A stretch of DNA of 64,000 nt from Austropuccinia psidii (Eukaryota; Basidiomycota; Pucciniomycetes; Pucciniales; Sphaerophragmiaceae). How positions within the stretch are numbered: the stretch's first letter is position 1; each line of letters starts with the position of its first letter. The position numbers and the translations under genes are program-made. Of this stretch, positions 1-9,589 are shown piece after piece. The stretch spans positions 2,339,592-2,403,591 of the forward strand of contig JALGQZ010000007.1 of assembly GCA_023105745.1 (NCBI GenBank), written 5' to 3'. The notes under the pieces are model-generated. The model made no database searches. It saw only the letters and a list, made by a program, of their open reading frames with translations, and was not told the origin of the DNA.

Positions 1-636
1 TGGTCCTGTCTTCACTCATGTGTCCAATATAAGGGCAGTCATGGCATTCCTTCAGGATCAGAGAGATGTGCTCTCTGTCTACCACTGTGAGTGCACTTGT
101 GTGTTTTTCTCTGTGGTAGAGAAGACCATCTATAAGGAATAACTTGTTATCCTTATAGGCCCTCAGCCAGGGTTCTTCCAGCTGGGATTCCAGTTGTGGA
201 CTCCTGTACTTTTGTTGAAGGAGTTGTAGTAATATGCCACACTGTTTGTGTTTGGCATAAGACTTCAGTACTGCACTTAAAATTCATTGTGTAGTTCTGA
301 GGAACTTATTCCCGGTATGGGAGTTTCTGTTCCTTCTGAATCAGTGTTCCCACTGTCAAGGGTACCACTTCCTGGTGCCCATTCAGAGAATCTGAAGTTT
401 CTCCTCCTATCTATTTCCATGCAATGGATGGGGATCTTGGCTGCAAATTCAGGGTCATAAGCTGGATTGCTCTTGACATTATCCAGTGGCCATCTGCTAA
501 GGCCATCTGCATTGGTATGACTTTTACCTTCCTTGTATATTATGGTCATGTTTGCTCTATACTCTTGGATAGCTATTTTACATCTCAGAATTTGTCTATT
601 TGTAGTCTTCATGTTCAGTAAAGACTTCAAGGCTGT
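1..636 (-). pseudogene. E1 pol fragment: RNase H end, linker and start of integrase H2C2 finger
   Basis: Read on the minus strand, 636 to about 280 encodes the end of a Ty3/gypsy RNase H, with the signature [12 protein letters not shown]. After an indel near 275, a second open frame runs to base 1 and ends in KECHDCPYIGHMSEDRT, the first half of the integrase H2C2 zinc finger. The sequence continues exactly from 22780: ...GAC TGC ACA there joins GCC TTG AAG here as D-C-T-A-L-K. It is therefore the 3' part of E1, cut by E2. The rest of the integrase lies before the window. The frameshift marks it as defective. Confidence 0.85.
633..636. repeat. Target-site duplication of E2, left copy (ctgt)
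   Basis: ctgt precedes the left LTR of E2, and the same ctgt follows the right LTR at 22780-22783. Removing E2 and one copy restores an open E1 RNase H frame. Four bases match. A fifth does not, and the first LTR bases differ between the two copies (TGTTTCTCACAACC left, TGTCACAACC right), so the exact border is uncertain by about 3 bp. Confidence 0.7.
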
Positions 637-2347
637 TTCTCACAACCACGTATTTTGACCCTCCTCCTTGATGGCGGCGGCAATCCAACCTGGAGCCAAG
701 TTGGGGCCAATTGGCCATGTCACATCATTTATGGCCAATTGACCCCTTTTGGGTGTTCCATGGCTCTTACGCCATAACCCATTCCATTGGCCACGTATGG
801 CCTCCATCATCTTTTATGGCCTCAGGCCATATCCTGCGTCATTGGTCCTCTTGGCCAATTTCCACCTCACCAACCCCCAGGCCTCCATCACTGTTTTTGG
901 GCCTGGGGGGTCCCTTTGTCTTCTAGGAGCTTCCAGGCCCCATGGCCACCTTCATTGGTTTCCTGGCCACCCCTTTCATTATGGGGGTTTTGGCCTAAAC
1001 GGCCTTTTTGGGCCATTTGGGCCCCCCACGGCTTCTATGGTCCGTGGGCCGCGGTCCGTAGGCGGATTAGGCCCCTTTTGGCCTAATCCAATGAGGCCAA
1101 AGGGGGCAGCCACCTAGCCCCCAAGGCCAGGTGGGTCCCAAACCACAATTGGGCCCACCTGAGCCATTTTTGGCCACCAATCCCTTGGACCCAAATTGGA
1201 CCAAAAACACCTTGGATCTATTTTTGGCCATAACTCCCGTAGGACCCATTTTTGGCCCTGGACCACCATGGACCAACTTCACCGTCATGGCCTCTGGCAA
1301 CCACCAGAGGCCACCAAATCATCTCAACAAGCATTTCCCTCAACTTAAGGGAGGATTGCTTCATTCCTCCATGCACCTCGTACTCAAGGTTGCAGGAGTG
1401 GTGCATATATGGTGTTATATACCATTATGCACCATTTTTGCTCAGCAATTCAATGGTGACGTTTTCAGGACCCAAATCAACCTTCTTAACTCAAGGTACC
1501 AAGATCCAACGCCCATTTCAAAGGAGAACCTTTGGACTCATCAGTTTGGTAATCCATGGCGGCAATCAGAAGACCATTCAAGGACTCCAATCACCTGGCT
1601 CAGCAGGAGTTGGGTTGGCAATTTCATTCAGGGTTATTCTAAGGGCAATTCTCAAAAGGTATTACATCTTTTCAATAAGTTGTCAAGGCATCAAGTATTT
1701 CAATACTTCTTGGACAACTCAATTGGTTCATACAGGCGGTAATCAATCAACCTGTACGTACTTGGCCCAATTGGGCCAATTCATATTCTACTGTGGGAAT
1801 TCAATCACACAGTTTCAAATTCAAGATGGCCAGACTGTATTGGCCCGATTCGGACAATACAGCCGGTGATCCAACTCCAGGATCAATCTTTCAGTTTTTC
1901 ACATATACTGGCCACCTTTCAGCACCTGGGGACTTTTTTCCCCAGTTAATTAATATATTGGATTTATTTTTATCCTTATTTTCTTTTACCTTATTAAAGT
2001 TAATACTGATAATCTTAAGTCAGTCATTCAGCACCCTTTTCTTTTATTTCCTCGCCTGTCCAGTGGATATTGGTGGTCATATCCTTATACTAATTCCATT
2101 TCCTTTTCTGCCAGGTTGAAACAGTGAATTGAGGATTCAACTGGTTGGCTTCTTGGCTTTTGGCTTCTTTATTATCTTTGGCCATTGGCTTCATCTTTTT
2201 CTTATCTCATCTTTTGGCATACTTGTTTTCTCCCATATTCTTTCTTAGAGAAAATTCATTCTTATTATTCTTTTATCTTTGGAGCCCTCCAAGTGAGTTC
2301 TTGATTCCTGAGTGCCAGGCCCTCTTCTTCCAAGAGCCCCTGTGACA
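637..2347 (+). repeat. 5' LTR of E2 (about 1.71 kb)
   Basis: This is a near-identical direct copy of 21069-22779, ending in ...CCCCTGTGACA. It is rich in GGCC words in its first third (700-1110), with a GC-rich CGG-bearing patch at about 1025-1070, and turns T-rich toward the end. Small differences from the 3' copy include an indel in the GC-rich patch, so the insertion is somewhat older than E4. Several long open frames here are not regarded as genes. The last ~60 bp match the end of the E4 LTR (TGAGTGCCAGGCCCTCTTC... then GAGCCCCTGTGACA), which puts E2 and E4 in one lineage. Confidence 0.92.
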
Positions 2348-3090
2348 TTATATTAATTAACTCATAATTCTTCTTCATTCATTCATTCTTTTATTCTTAT
2401 ATTTTAAATTCATTCATTCATTTCATCAAAATTATGATTCTTTAACGTTTTATGATCTTATGATTCTTCGTCACCTCTCAATTTTCTCTCATTCATTCTT
2501 CATTCTGAAAATTGAAGGCTGACCCATTTTTTATTTTTTGTTATCTTTTCAATCTCATTCTCAATTTTAATCAATCTATTTTTATCCATAATTCAGGCAT
2601 TTTTTATCTTTGGTTCTCAAGTTATTCATCAGGTTATTCAGACACGTTCTTCCTATCAGGATTCACTTTGATTTATTCCTCAAGAATTTTTGATTTTTTG
2701 GAAGAATTCACTTGAAAATTGACTTGATTGACTAATTTGACATAACTGAAATTGACCTCAAGATAATTGATTGACCTGAAGATTTTATTGATTTTGCTGA
2801 TTATTCACATCAAGATTTTTGACATAAATTGATTTTGACTCAAGAATTCATTTTGATTCATTGATTTTTTCTGCAAGCTTTTGATTTGATTTGATTGATT
2901 GATTTATTGACTTCAAGATTCTCATTGATATTGATTTTTGCTTCAAGACTCATTTGATTTTATTGATTGACGTATTTGAAGAATTTTGATTCATTGATTA
3001 TCCAATTTCCTCAAGATTTGATTGTTGATTTTGTACTTCAAGAAAATTTTGATTTTATTTCATTTATTTTGGTTGATTATTCCTGAAATC
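2348..3090 (+). other. E2 leader: AT-rich, TTGATT/TCAAGA repeats, no clear tRNA primer site
   Basis: This untranslated leader lies between the 5' LTR and the gag AUG. It starts TTATATTAATTAACTCAT, almost the same as the E4 leader (TTAAATTAATTAACTCAT on its sense strand), and lacks the TGG start of an ordinary tRNA primer site. From about 2720 it is a degenerate run of TTGATT, TCAAGA and GATTTTGA words, also shared with E4. No gene is seen in it. Confidence 0.75.
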
Positions 3091-3185
3091 ATGCCAGTTC
3101 AACATTCACCTCCAGCGAGACAGACTAGATCTCAGGCCAGAGCTCAAGCTGTTCTGACTCCAACTCCAAGGGCTCCTCTTGATGG
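3091..3185 (+). CDS. gag: E2 gag, first 31 codons (split by E3)
   Basis: ATG at 3091 opens a frame beginning MPVQHSPPARQTRSQ, nearly the same as the E4 Gag start (MPVQHSPPAKNTRSQ). E3 interrupts it after ...APLDG. The frame resumes at 14879 once E3 and the duplicated bases are removed (gat gg + t acc), so the intact gag was about 445 codons. The basic, Ser/Thr/Pro-rich N-terminus is typical of this lineage. Confidence 0.85.
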
Positions 3186-4843
3186 TGTGGGAACTCCTTT
3201 TGGTGTGGGATGAAATAAGGCAGTACCTTGAGGGGGAAATTATTGGTAAGTCTGTTTTGAATTTCAGAATTGTCCAATAACCATGGGTGCTAAGGTGTAT
3301 TAGCTGCCCCTCTAAATAATACTGAATAGTCAGCCTACAGAGAATCACAAAATAAAATAAGATTTGTGACTTTAACAGATAGAGAAGACTTATCAGCAGT
3401 CTCTAAATCAGACCTATCAATAACACTACAGTAAAAATTCTGATCTAAAATTTCTGATAAAATAAACACTAGATTTTTTTATACTTTATTTTAATAAAAG
3501 TGATGATAATATATATATATATATATGTTTTGGGTTTCTGTTATTTTAATGAAACTAATAAGAATATTTTTTTTTGTTTTTTTTTTTAAGAATGATAAGA
3601 ATATATATATTTTTTATGGTTTTAGGTTGATTATAATGATTTTTTTTTGATATGAGTACTAATAATAAGACTACTGGATTTGATTCTTTTAGGATTTTTT
3701 TTTAATACTGGGTTTTATATCACTACTACTTTTTTTTTTAATAATACTAAGCCACTGAGCAAGGCTACTGAGCTTTTTACTACGTTAATACTACTATTCT
3801 TCACTAATACTAAGCTACTGAGCAAGGCTACTGAGCTTTTACTACGGTTATACTACTATTCTTCACTAATGCAAGCTACTGAGCAAGGCTACTGAGCTTT
3901 TCACTACTAAAGCACTACTACTATTCTAGATATCCTGCTAGTTCAGGGATGGTTGTGATCCTGGATAGTGGGAACTTGTTCCATGATGATGGGAAAAATG
4001 AGGGAGAGAGGACCTCTATTTATAGCTTTTGGGCCTCCATAGAGCTTCTCAAAATAGGGTACTTAGAAAAAATCATAGCTGAGAGGTTTTAGCTAGTGAG
4101 ACGTGTAGTTTTGGTGTAGCAGCGTGTTTGCTGAGAGAATTATGCTGGTGGTGCTTTTTCTTATCAAAATCATGTGATGTATTTGAGATAATTTTGCTGG
4201 TGACACTTTCATTTTTGGTGACTTTGTTATGTATTTTCTGAGAGAATTATGCTGGTGGTGCTTTTTCTTATCAAAATCATGTGATGTATTTGAGATAATT
4301 TGGCTGGTGAGATTTTCTTTTTTGCCAAGAAAGTGGAGAAAATACAGCTCCTGACAATTGAAATTTCTTCTAGTCATATGATATATATGAGAGAATTATG
4401 CTGGTGTTTCTGTTTTAGTATTGTATCATTTCATATGGAGATTGCATCATTTCTATCAAGTTTGATGCGTGTCATTATTACTAAGCAAACATTTGTTCTT
4501 GGAAAATATATTGTAATTTTATGCATAGCCTTGAGGTATTTCTTCTTTCAATTGAATCAAGGTGGGGAAAATACAGCGCTGATTCCGTGGTGTGTCTTCA
4601 TATACCTTTATTTAGATTAACTCCTTTTAATTGCATAATTTGTTATTGATTATGCAATAAGGTGGATAAATCCTTTGACACTATACTGTTTGGATAAGAT
4701 CTTGCGGCTGCGTATTGTATATTTCTGTGTGAAATCTGTAGTTGTAATGTGTAAAATGTTTTGTGTAATTTGTTTTATTATCATTTTTTTCTTTTGTTTT
4801 ATTGGTAAGCTTGAAACTGGTACTAATGGTATGGAATACCACA
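3186..4843 (-). repeat. 3' LTR of E3 (1658 bp)
   Basis: This LTR matches 12726-14874 with a few substitutions but is about 490 bp shorter, because an internal tandem array (4130-4420) has fewer units. It contains ~60-bp units of an actaagctactgagcaagg type at 3744-3905 and a TATAAATAGAGG box on the minus strand at 4013-4024. Confidence 0.9.
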
Positions 4844-4862
4844 TCCCCCTCTCCATTTAATG
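4844..4862 (-). promoter_or_regulatory. E3 polypurine tract
   Basis: On the minus strand the bases next to the 3' LTR read ATGGAGAGGGGGA followed directly by TGTGGTATTCC. This is the expected plus-strand primer tract and confirms E3 orientation. Confidence 0.75.
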
Positions 4863-4929
4863 CTGTCCCCAGCATTCCAGCTGAAAAGCTTGCCAATATC
4901 AATCATATACATTTTGTTCAATTTCTTCT

Positions 4930-5410
4930 CCCTTTGATATTAATCTTCATCTTTAATTTCTTCACTGCTGTCATTTTCTGACTCTGTACTTGATTGAACT
5001 TTCTTTCCTCTGGGTTAAAACATCTTGATGTGACTTTCTGCAAATTTTCTTGTAAGTTTAGTGCCATCCAATTATTCAAGCTCATAAGGTCCATTATTAA
5101 TTTGATTTATGACTCCATAAGGTCCATTCCAACGGTTCTTGAAGAGTAAACCCCTCTGTTATTCAAGTGGTTTATTATAAACTAATACCAAGTCCCCTGG
5201 TTCGAGTGGATTTCTTGGTCTATGTGCCATCTTTTTTGTCCAAATATTGAGCTGATTTGTGTCTTGAATCTCTCAATTTCTGTGCTGCTGCTAATCTTGT
5301 TTCTTGTTTTGCCACAATTTGTATGGTTCTTGCCTCCAATAGTTCTTCTAGTTGGTATTTTCTTTTGATTGAATATTCTTCATTAATTTCACCTTGAAGT
5401 CTTCATTATT
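4930..5410 (-). pseudogene. E3 integrase C-terminal domain remnant
   Basis: The minus-strand frame beginning near 5410 reads through a helical linker (EELLEARTIQIVAKQETRLA), then LEPGDLVLVYNKPLE, RWNGPYGVINQ, NGPYELE and LDGTKL. This is the small barrel typical of retrotransposon integrase C-termini. Three in-frame TAA stops interrupt it (after KPLE, ELE and IKMF). At least one fits a Gln codon changed by C to T. No integrase catalytic core lies upstream; that space is filled by 50-bp repeats. This shows E3 descends from an autonomous element by loss of its pol core. Confidence 0.75.
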
Positions 5411-5490
5411 CTATTATTCACCTTGGTTGTTAATTTCAATGTCTTCATTTTTTTTATTTTCTTGATTCCTTGATTTTACTTGCATATTCA

Positions 5491-6045
5491 GCCCTCTGGT
5501 GTGCTACCCCTGTAATTTGAGTCATACAAGGACTAATTTTAGCCTTCAGGTTGCTACCCTGTAGTTTAAAGTCATACAAGGACTAATTTTAGCCTTCAGG
5601 TTGCTACCCTGTAGTTTAAAGTCATACAAGGACTAATTTTAGCCTTAAGGTTGCTACCCTGTAGTTTAAAGTCATAAAAGGACTAATTTTAGCCTTCAGG
5701 TTGCTACCCTGTAGTTTAAAGTCATACAAGGACTAATTTTAGCCTTAAGGTTGCTACCCTGTAGTTTAAAGTCATACAAGGACTAATTTTAGCCTTAAGG
5801 TTGCTACCCTGTAGTTTAAAGTCATACAAGGACTAATTTTAGCCTTCAGGTTGCTACCCTGTAGTTTAAAGTCATACAAGGACTAATTTTAGCCTTAAGG
5901 TTGCTACCCTGTAGTTTAAAGTCATACAAGGACTAATTTTAGCCTTAAGGTTGCTACCCTGTAGTTTAAAGTCATACAAGGACTAATTTTAGCCTTAAGG
6001 TTGCTACCCTGTAGTTTAAAGTCATACAAGGACTAATTTTTAGCC
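5491..6045. repeat. 50-bp tandem repeat, about 10.9 copies, in E3
   Basis: Ten full head-to-tail units start at 5521 and every 50 bp to 5971, followed by a half unit at 6021. A degenerate partial unit precedes them at 5491-5520. Units are nearly identical. The main variable site is cttcagg or cttaagg, and copies 4-6 and 7-9 show the same c,a,a order, which suggests copying of a 150-bp block. Fifty is not a multiple of three, so it is not a protein repeat. Confidence 0.95.
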
Positions 6046-6245
6046 TTTTTTATTTGCTCTGATCTTTTATCCTTGATGTTAATCAAGACAGTTTATTTTG
6101 TTTATTTATTTTTATTATAATTTTTTCTTTATTTTATGTCAAAAAAATTTTTTTTTATATTTTATGTTGAAAAATTTTTTTTTAATGTTTTAAGTTGAAA
6201 AATTTTTTTTTTTTTTTCTTATGTTAAAATTTTTTTTTTTATGTT

Positions 6246-6280
<35 letters not shown>

Positions 6281-6321
6281 TTTTTAGGTTGAAATTTTTT
6301 TTTTTTTTTTTTATTTTTTGT

Positions 6322-6352
<31 letters not shown>

Positions 6353-6412
6353 AAGTGAAAAATTTTTTTTTATGTTGAAAATTTTTTTTTGTTTTTTTTT
6401 TTTTTTGTTGAA

Positions 6413-6450
<38 letters not shown>
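6046..6450. repeat. Low-complexity T-rich tract in E3
   Basis: Runs of 9 to over 30 T are separated by short ATGTTGAAA or GTTGAAG words, so this may be a degenerate repeat with expanded T runs. On the E3 sense strand it is A-rich. No coding signal is seen. Run lengths may be unreliable in the assembly. Confidence 0.85.
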
Positions 6451-6508
6451 GTGATTAAATTGATGAGTGATGTTGAATGAGTTTTCAATTTGAGGAGTGA
6501 GGTTACAT

Positions 6509-6591
6509 TTTCAAATGGTGTAGTGGTTAGTGATTCCGGGTTGCTTTCAACTTTCATCAAAATTGAAACGGGTTCAAATCCCCCCTCTGGT
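6509..6591 (+). other. tRNA-like sequence with Pol III A and B boxes (probably not functional)
   Basis: TGGTGTAGTGG at 6516-6526 fits the A box. GGTTCAAATCC at 6571-6581 fits the B box. The 55-nt spacing would suit a tRNA with a long variable arm or short intron. However, the 7-nt acceptor arms (6509-6515 and 6585-6591) do not pair and the T stem has only three good pairs. It is more likely a decayed tRNA or tRNA-derived fragment captured by E3 than a working gene. Confidence 0.35.
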
Positions 6592-6934
6592 AGTAATTCT
6601 TCTTCCGGACCTGTCAGTTTCTGGAATAGGGTAACCATGCTGGGTAGCATATTCTGAGCCTTGAGCAAGCTTAGTGATGCAATTTGGTATCGTTGTGTTC
6701 CTTGATTCTGTCAAACAAAATTGATCTTTGGAAACTTGTTGTGATTGAGGGTGCTCAACCTTGATCATAATTTGAGAAGTACTTATTTCAATTTGCTCAT
6801 TTAAAATGCTGGAAGGATGCGTGCTTGTCAAAGATTGAAAAACCCATTAATTTGGGGCTATAAGAACGTCATCCAGTAAAAATCAGAGTAGTCTTTTGGT
6901 GAGTTGAATTATTTTCTGTATTGAGGTGGTCATT

Positions 6935-7228
6935 TTATGACCGGCGGTCATAATTTGACATTTTAAATTCTTTGATCTTCCTTTTCTGTATCTGAATAGC
7001 CTAGCATGTTTGGTTGATTTTTCCCCCATGTCTTGAGATAATTTTCTTGATTTTAGGCCAAATTATGACCGGCAGTCATAATTTTGACATTTTGAGCTTC
7101 TTCTATCTTCTTTTTCTGTATCTGAATGGCCTAGCTTGTTTGGTTGGTTTTTTTTCTTCTTGTTTTGCTTTCCATATTTTATCTTTTCCTGTCTCAAAGA
7201 ACCAAATTATGACCGGCGGTCATAATTT
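6935..7228. repeat. Three copies of a TATGACCGGCGGTCATA palindrome in a ~130-bp repeat
   Basis: Near-perfect palindromes centre on 6944, 7072 and 7216 with arms of 9 to 12 bp around a single G. The second copy has one arm mismatch. Each is followed by a similar T-rich segment ending in tctgtatctgaatggcctag or a shorter form. The core CCG-G-CGG is an everted pair of CGG triplets, the type of site bound by fungal Zn2Cys6 regulators. Binding is inference. Confidence 0.8.
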
Positions 7229-7539
7229 TGATATTTTGAGCTATCTATATCTTCTTTTGCTGTTTCTTCACACCATCTTTTCATTGTTGTTTTTTTTTTT
7301 CAAAAAAGAGAAATAACATTAATAAAGGCCTATGGGCCCACACTTCCCCAAACTTGTGCCATTTTTAATATTTGAGGTGGCATAAGAACAGATAACCACC
7401 CCTGTTTTTTTTTAAATAAAATCATGATACTTGTACATTGAAAAAAATCTCTTGGAAAATGTTGAGTTTGAAGTCCTTTATTGAATACTGATTTATAGCC
7501 TTGCGTGATAAGATACTTGACAAAAAAATTGAAAAAATT

Positions 7540-7920
7540 GAAATTCCTCTTTGATAAGGCAGGAGGTCACTGCCCTGAATTGTAAGAATTTTGAAAAAAG
7601 ATTTTTTTTTTATGTTTTTGAATTTTTTGAAATTCCTCTTTGATAAGGCAGGAGGTCACTGCCCTGAATTATGGTAATGTTGAAAAAAGACTTTTTTTAT
7701 GTTTTTGAATGATTTTAAATTCCTCTTTGATAAGGCAGGAGGTCACTGCCCTTGAGTGAAAAGAGACTTGAAAAAAAAAAAAAATTGAAATTCCTCTTTG
7801 ATAAGGCAGGAGGTCACTGCCCTGAATTATAAGAATGTTGAAAAAAGATTTTTTTTATGTTTTTTAATTATTTGAAATTCCTCTTTGATAAGGCAGGAGG
7901 TCACTGCCCTGATACTGATA
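7540..7920. repeat. ~88-bp tandem repeat, 5 copies, in E3
   Basis: The core aaattcctctttgataaggc followed by aggaggtcactgccctgaa recurs at about 7540, 7630, 7718, 7785 and 7875. The core carries an inverted pair GGCAG...CTGCC able to form a small hairpin. The spacer is A/T-rich with runs of varying length. From 7920 to 8050 only T-rich low-complexity sequence follows. Confidence 0.88.
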
Positions 7921-8054
7921 CAGATATGAAAAAAATTCTCTTTTTTTTTTTTTTTTTTAGGTTATTTTTTTTTTATTATTTTTGCTATTTTTTATGGTGG
8001 TTTTTTTTTTTTTTTTTTTTTTTTAATTGGAGATTGAAATTGGATTACTTCAGT

Positions 8055-9589
8055 TGTTATTGAGAAATATTCAACCTTCTGTTGTGAATTACTGAAAGAC
8101 ATATGTCCTTCAATATTTCTCCAAATATCTTGTTGCATTGTTTTCTTTGTGTATTTCCTTTCCATTCTGAAACAAAACCTTTGACTTCATGAATAAACAT
8201 GTACCCAACATCACACCAGCAAAGAGTTCCTCCCAAGATTTCCAAACCATCTAGATTCAAATCTTCTTGAGCCCATAACATTTTGTGATACAGTCCTTCT
8301 ATTGTCATTTGATAATATCCATAAGGCTTCTTCCAGTAAGGATTCCTTAAATTTCCTTTGATTCCAATAGTGGTTAGTAATTCCAGAAAATTAACATTTG
8401 TAAGATTTGATCCAGGTAGTTCTGAAATATGTTTGGTTTGAATTATTGGTGAATCTAGCTCATAATCATACAGTTCCTTAAATGTTATTATTGGAAGTAT
8501 TATGTAATCTTCCAGTCCTTCATATTCTGGTATGTCTTCCTGTATGCCATTTTGATTCTTGGAGTCATTTGGTAATTCAGATGTAATTCCTTTATTTTGA
8601 TTAAATAGATCAGTTGCGCTTGAAAAGCAGAATATTTGATCATAGGCATGATTAAATTCTTCTAGAATGCTAAGTCCAGCTAGCCTTTGTGTATTTTCTG
8701 ATAACTCTCCTTCTTCTAGATCTTCAAATATTCTTCCTTGCTTATATTTATCTTCCAAATCTTCATTATTTTGTTGGTATAACTTCAAGTCATCTTCTGA
8801 TTCTGCTGTTTCCATTTTTTTATCAATCCTCTTTTGAATATTTCTATCCCAAACTTGATCCATTTTGTCTTCAGTAATTATGGCACTTTCCTTTTCCAAT
8901 TCTTCAAATTTTCTTTTTGCCAATGGATTGATTATGTCATTTTTTATTTTTTCAGTATCACTAATGTACCAAGCTTTCTCCTGAAATAAATTTGAATAAT
9001 CTTCTGCAATTCCTGAGGAATTTGCTTCAGGTGGCTTCAGATCCATTTTAAATTTCTTCTGTGGGCTTTCTACTTTATCTTCTTCATTAATACCACTTAG
9101 CTCAAGTGCTAGCCATTTCTCTGGGTCTGCTATGGCCATGTCCAAATTTCTTCTCATCTTCTTCAGTTCCATTTTTATTTTTTCTATTGCTTCACTATCT
9201 TCTACCTTCAATTCATCCTCTTCTGGATCCTTCCCTTTAGATTTTGTTTCAGTTTGAGGTGGAATACCTTCTTTAGATGAAGATAATATGCTTGACTTTT
9301 CTTCATCTATTATCTGGTTGAAATTTTCAAATACTAAGAAGTCCAGGTAGGTTTTCTCTTCACTTTCAAAAGTGACTTCAAGATTTTTAATTTGACCAAT
9401 TGGCTTCAAAAAGTTATCTGTTGATTTTGATGTGTAAGGGCTGATTTTTAATTCTGCTTTTAGGGCCATTTCCTGAGTTATAACATTCAAGTCATTTTTT
9501 GCATCAAAAATAGCTGAGAAGGGTATTTTGTTTGCTCCAAGAAATATTGTCTTCACTCTTGTTGAAGATTGACTTTCTGTTTCCCTTGT
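8055..9589 (-). CDS. E3 ORF2: retropepsin-like fold remnant plus unknown conserved-looking region
   Basis: This frame is the same as the Gag-protease frame, separated from it only by one TAA (9590-9592). It first resembles a second aspartic-protease-like domain, but the D-S/T-G motif is replaced (AIFDAKNDLNVIT). An acidic, Lys/Glu-rich middle follows. The compact C-terminal part holds PYWKKPYGYYQMTIEGLYHK, GTLCWCDVGYMFIHEVKGF and a final RRLNISQ. I recognise no RT, RNase H or integrase motif. The AAA TAA ACA junction could be a nonsense mutation or a readthrough or reinitiation point. Function is unknown. Confidence 0.65.

Noticed and set aside
711..2119. Long plus-strand open frames in the E2 LTR (up to 205 codons), also in the second LTR
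   Set aside because: Three frames are open at once, composition is GGCC-word repeats, and the two LTR copies are recent duplicates, so agreement between them is not evidence of coding.
6110..6450. Poly-T tract as the poly-A tail of a LINE or SINE
   Set aside because: It is several T runs with repeated interruptions inside an LTR element, with no LINE coding sequence or flanking duplication found.
6574..6831. 85-codon minus-strand frame in E3
   Set aside because: Overlaps the tRNA-like block, lacks recognisable motifs, and sits among repeats; no support for coding.
5491..7920. CRISPR-like array
   Set aside because: Repeats are directly abutting or separated by low-complexity sequence, there are no unique spacers and no cas genes, and the setting is eukaryotic.
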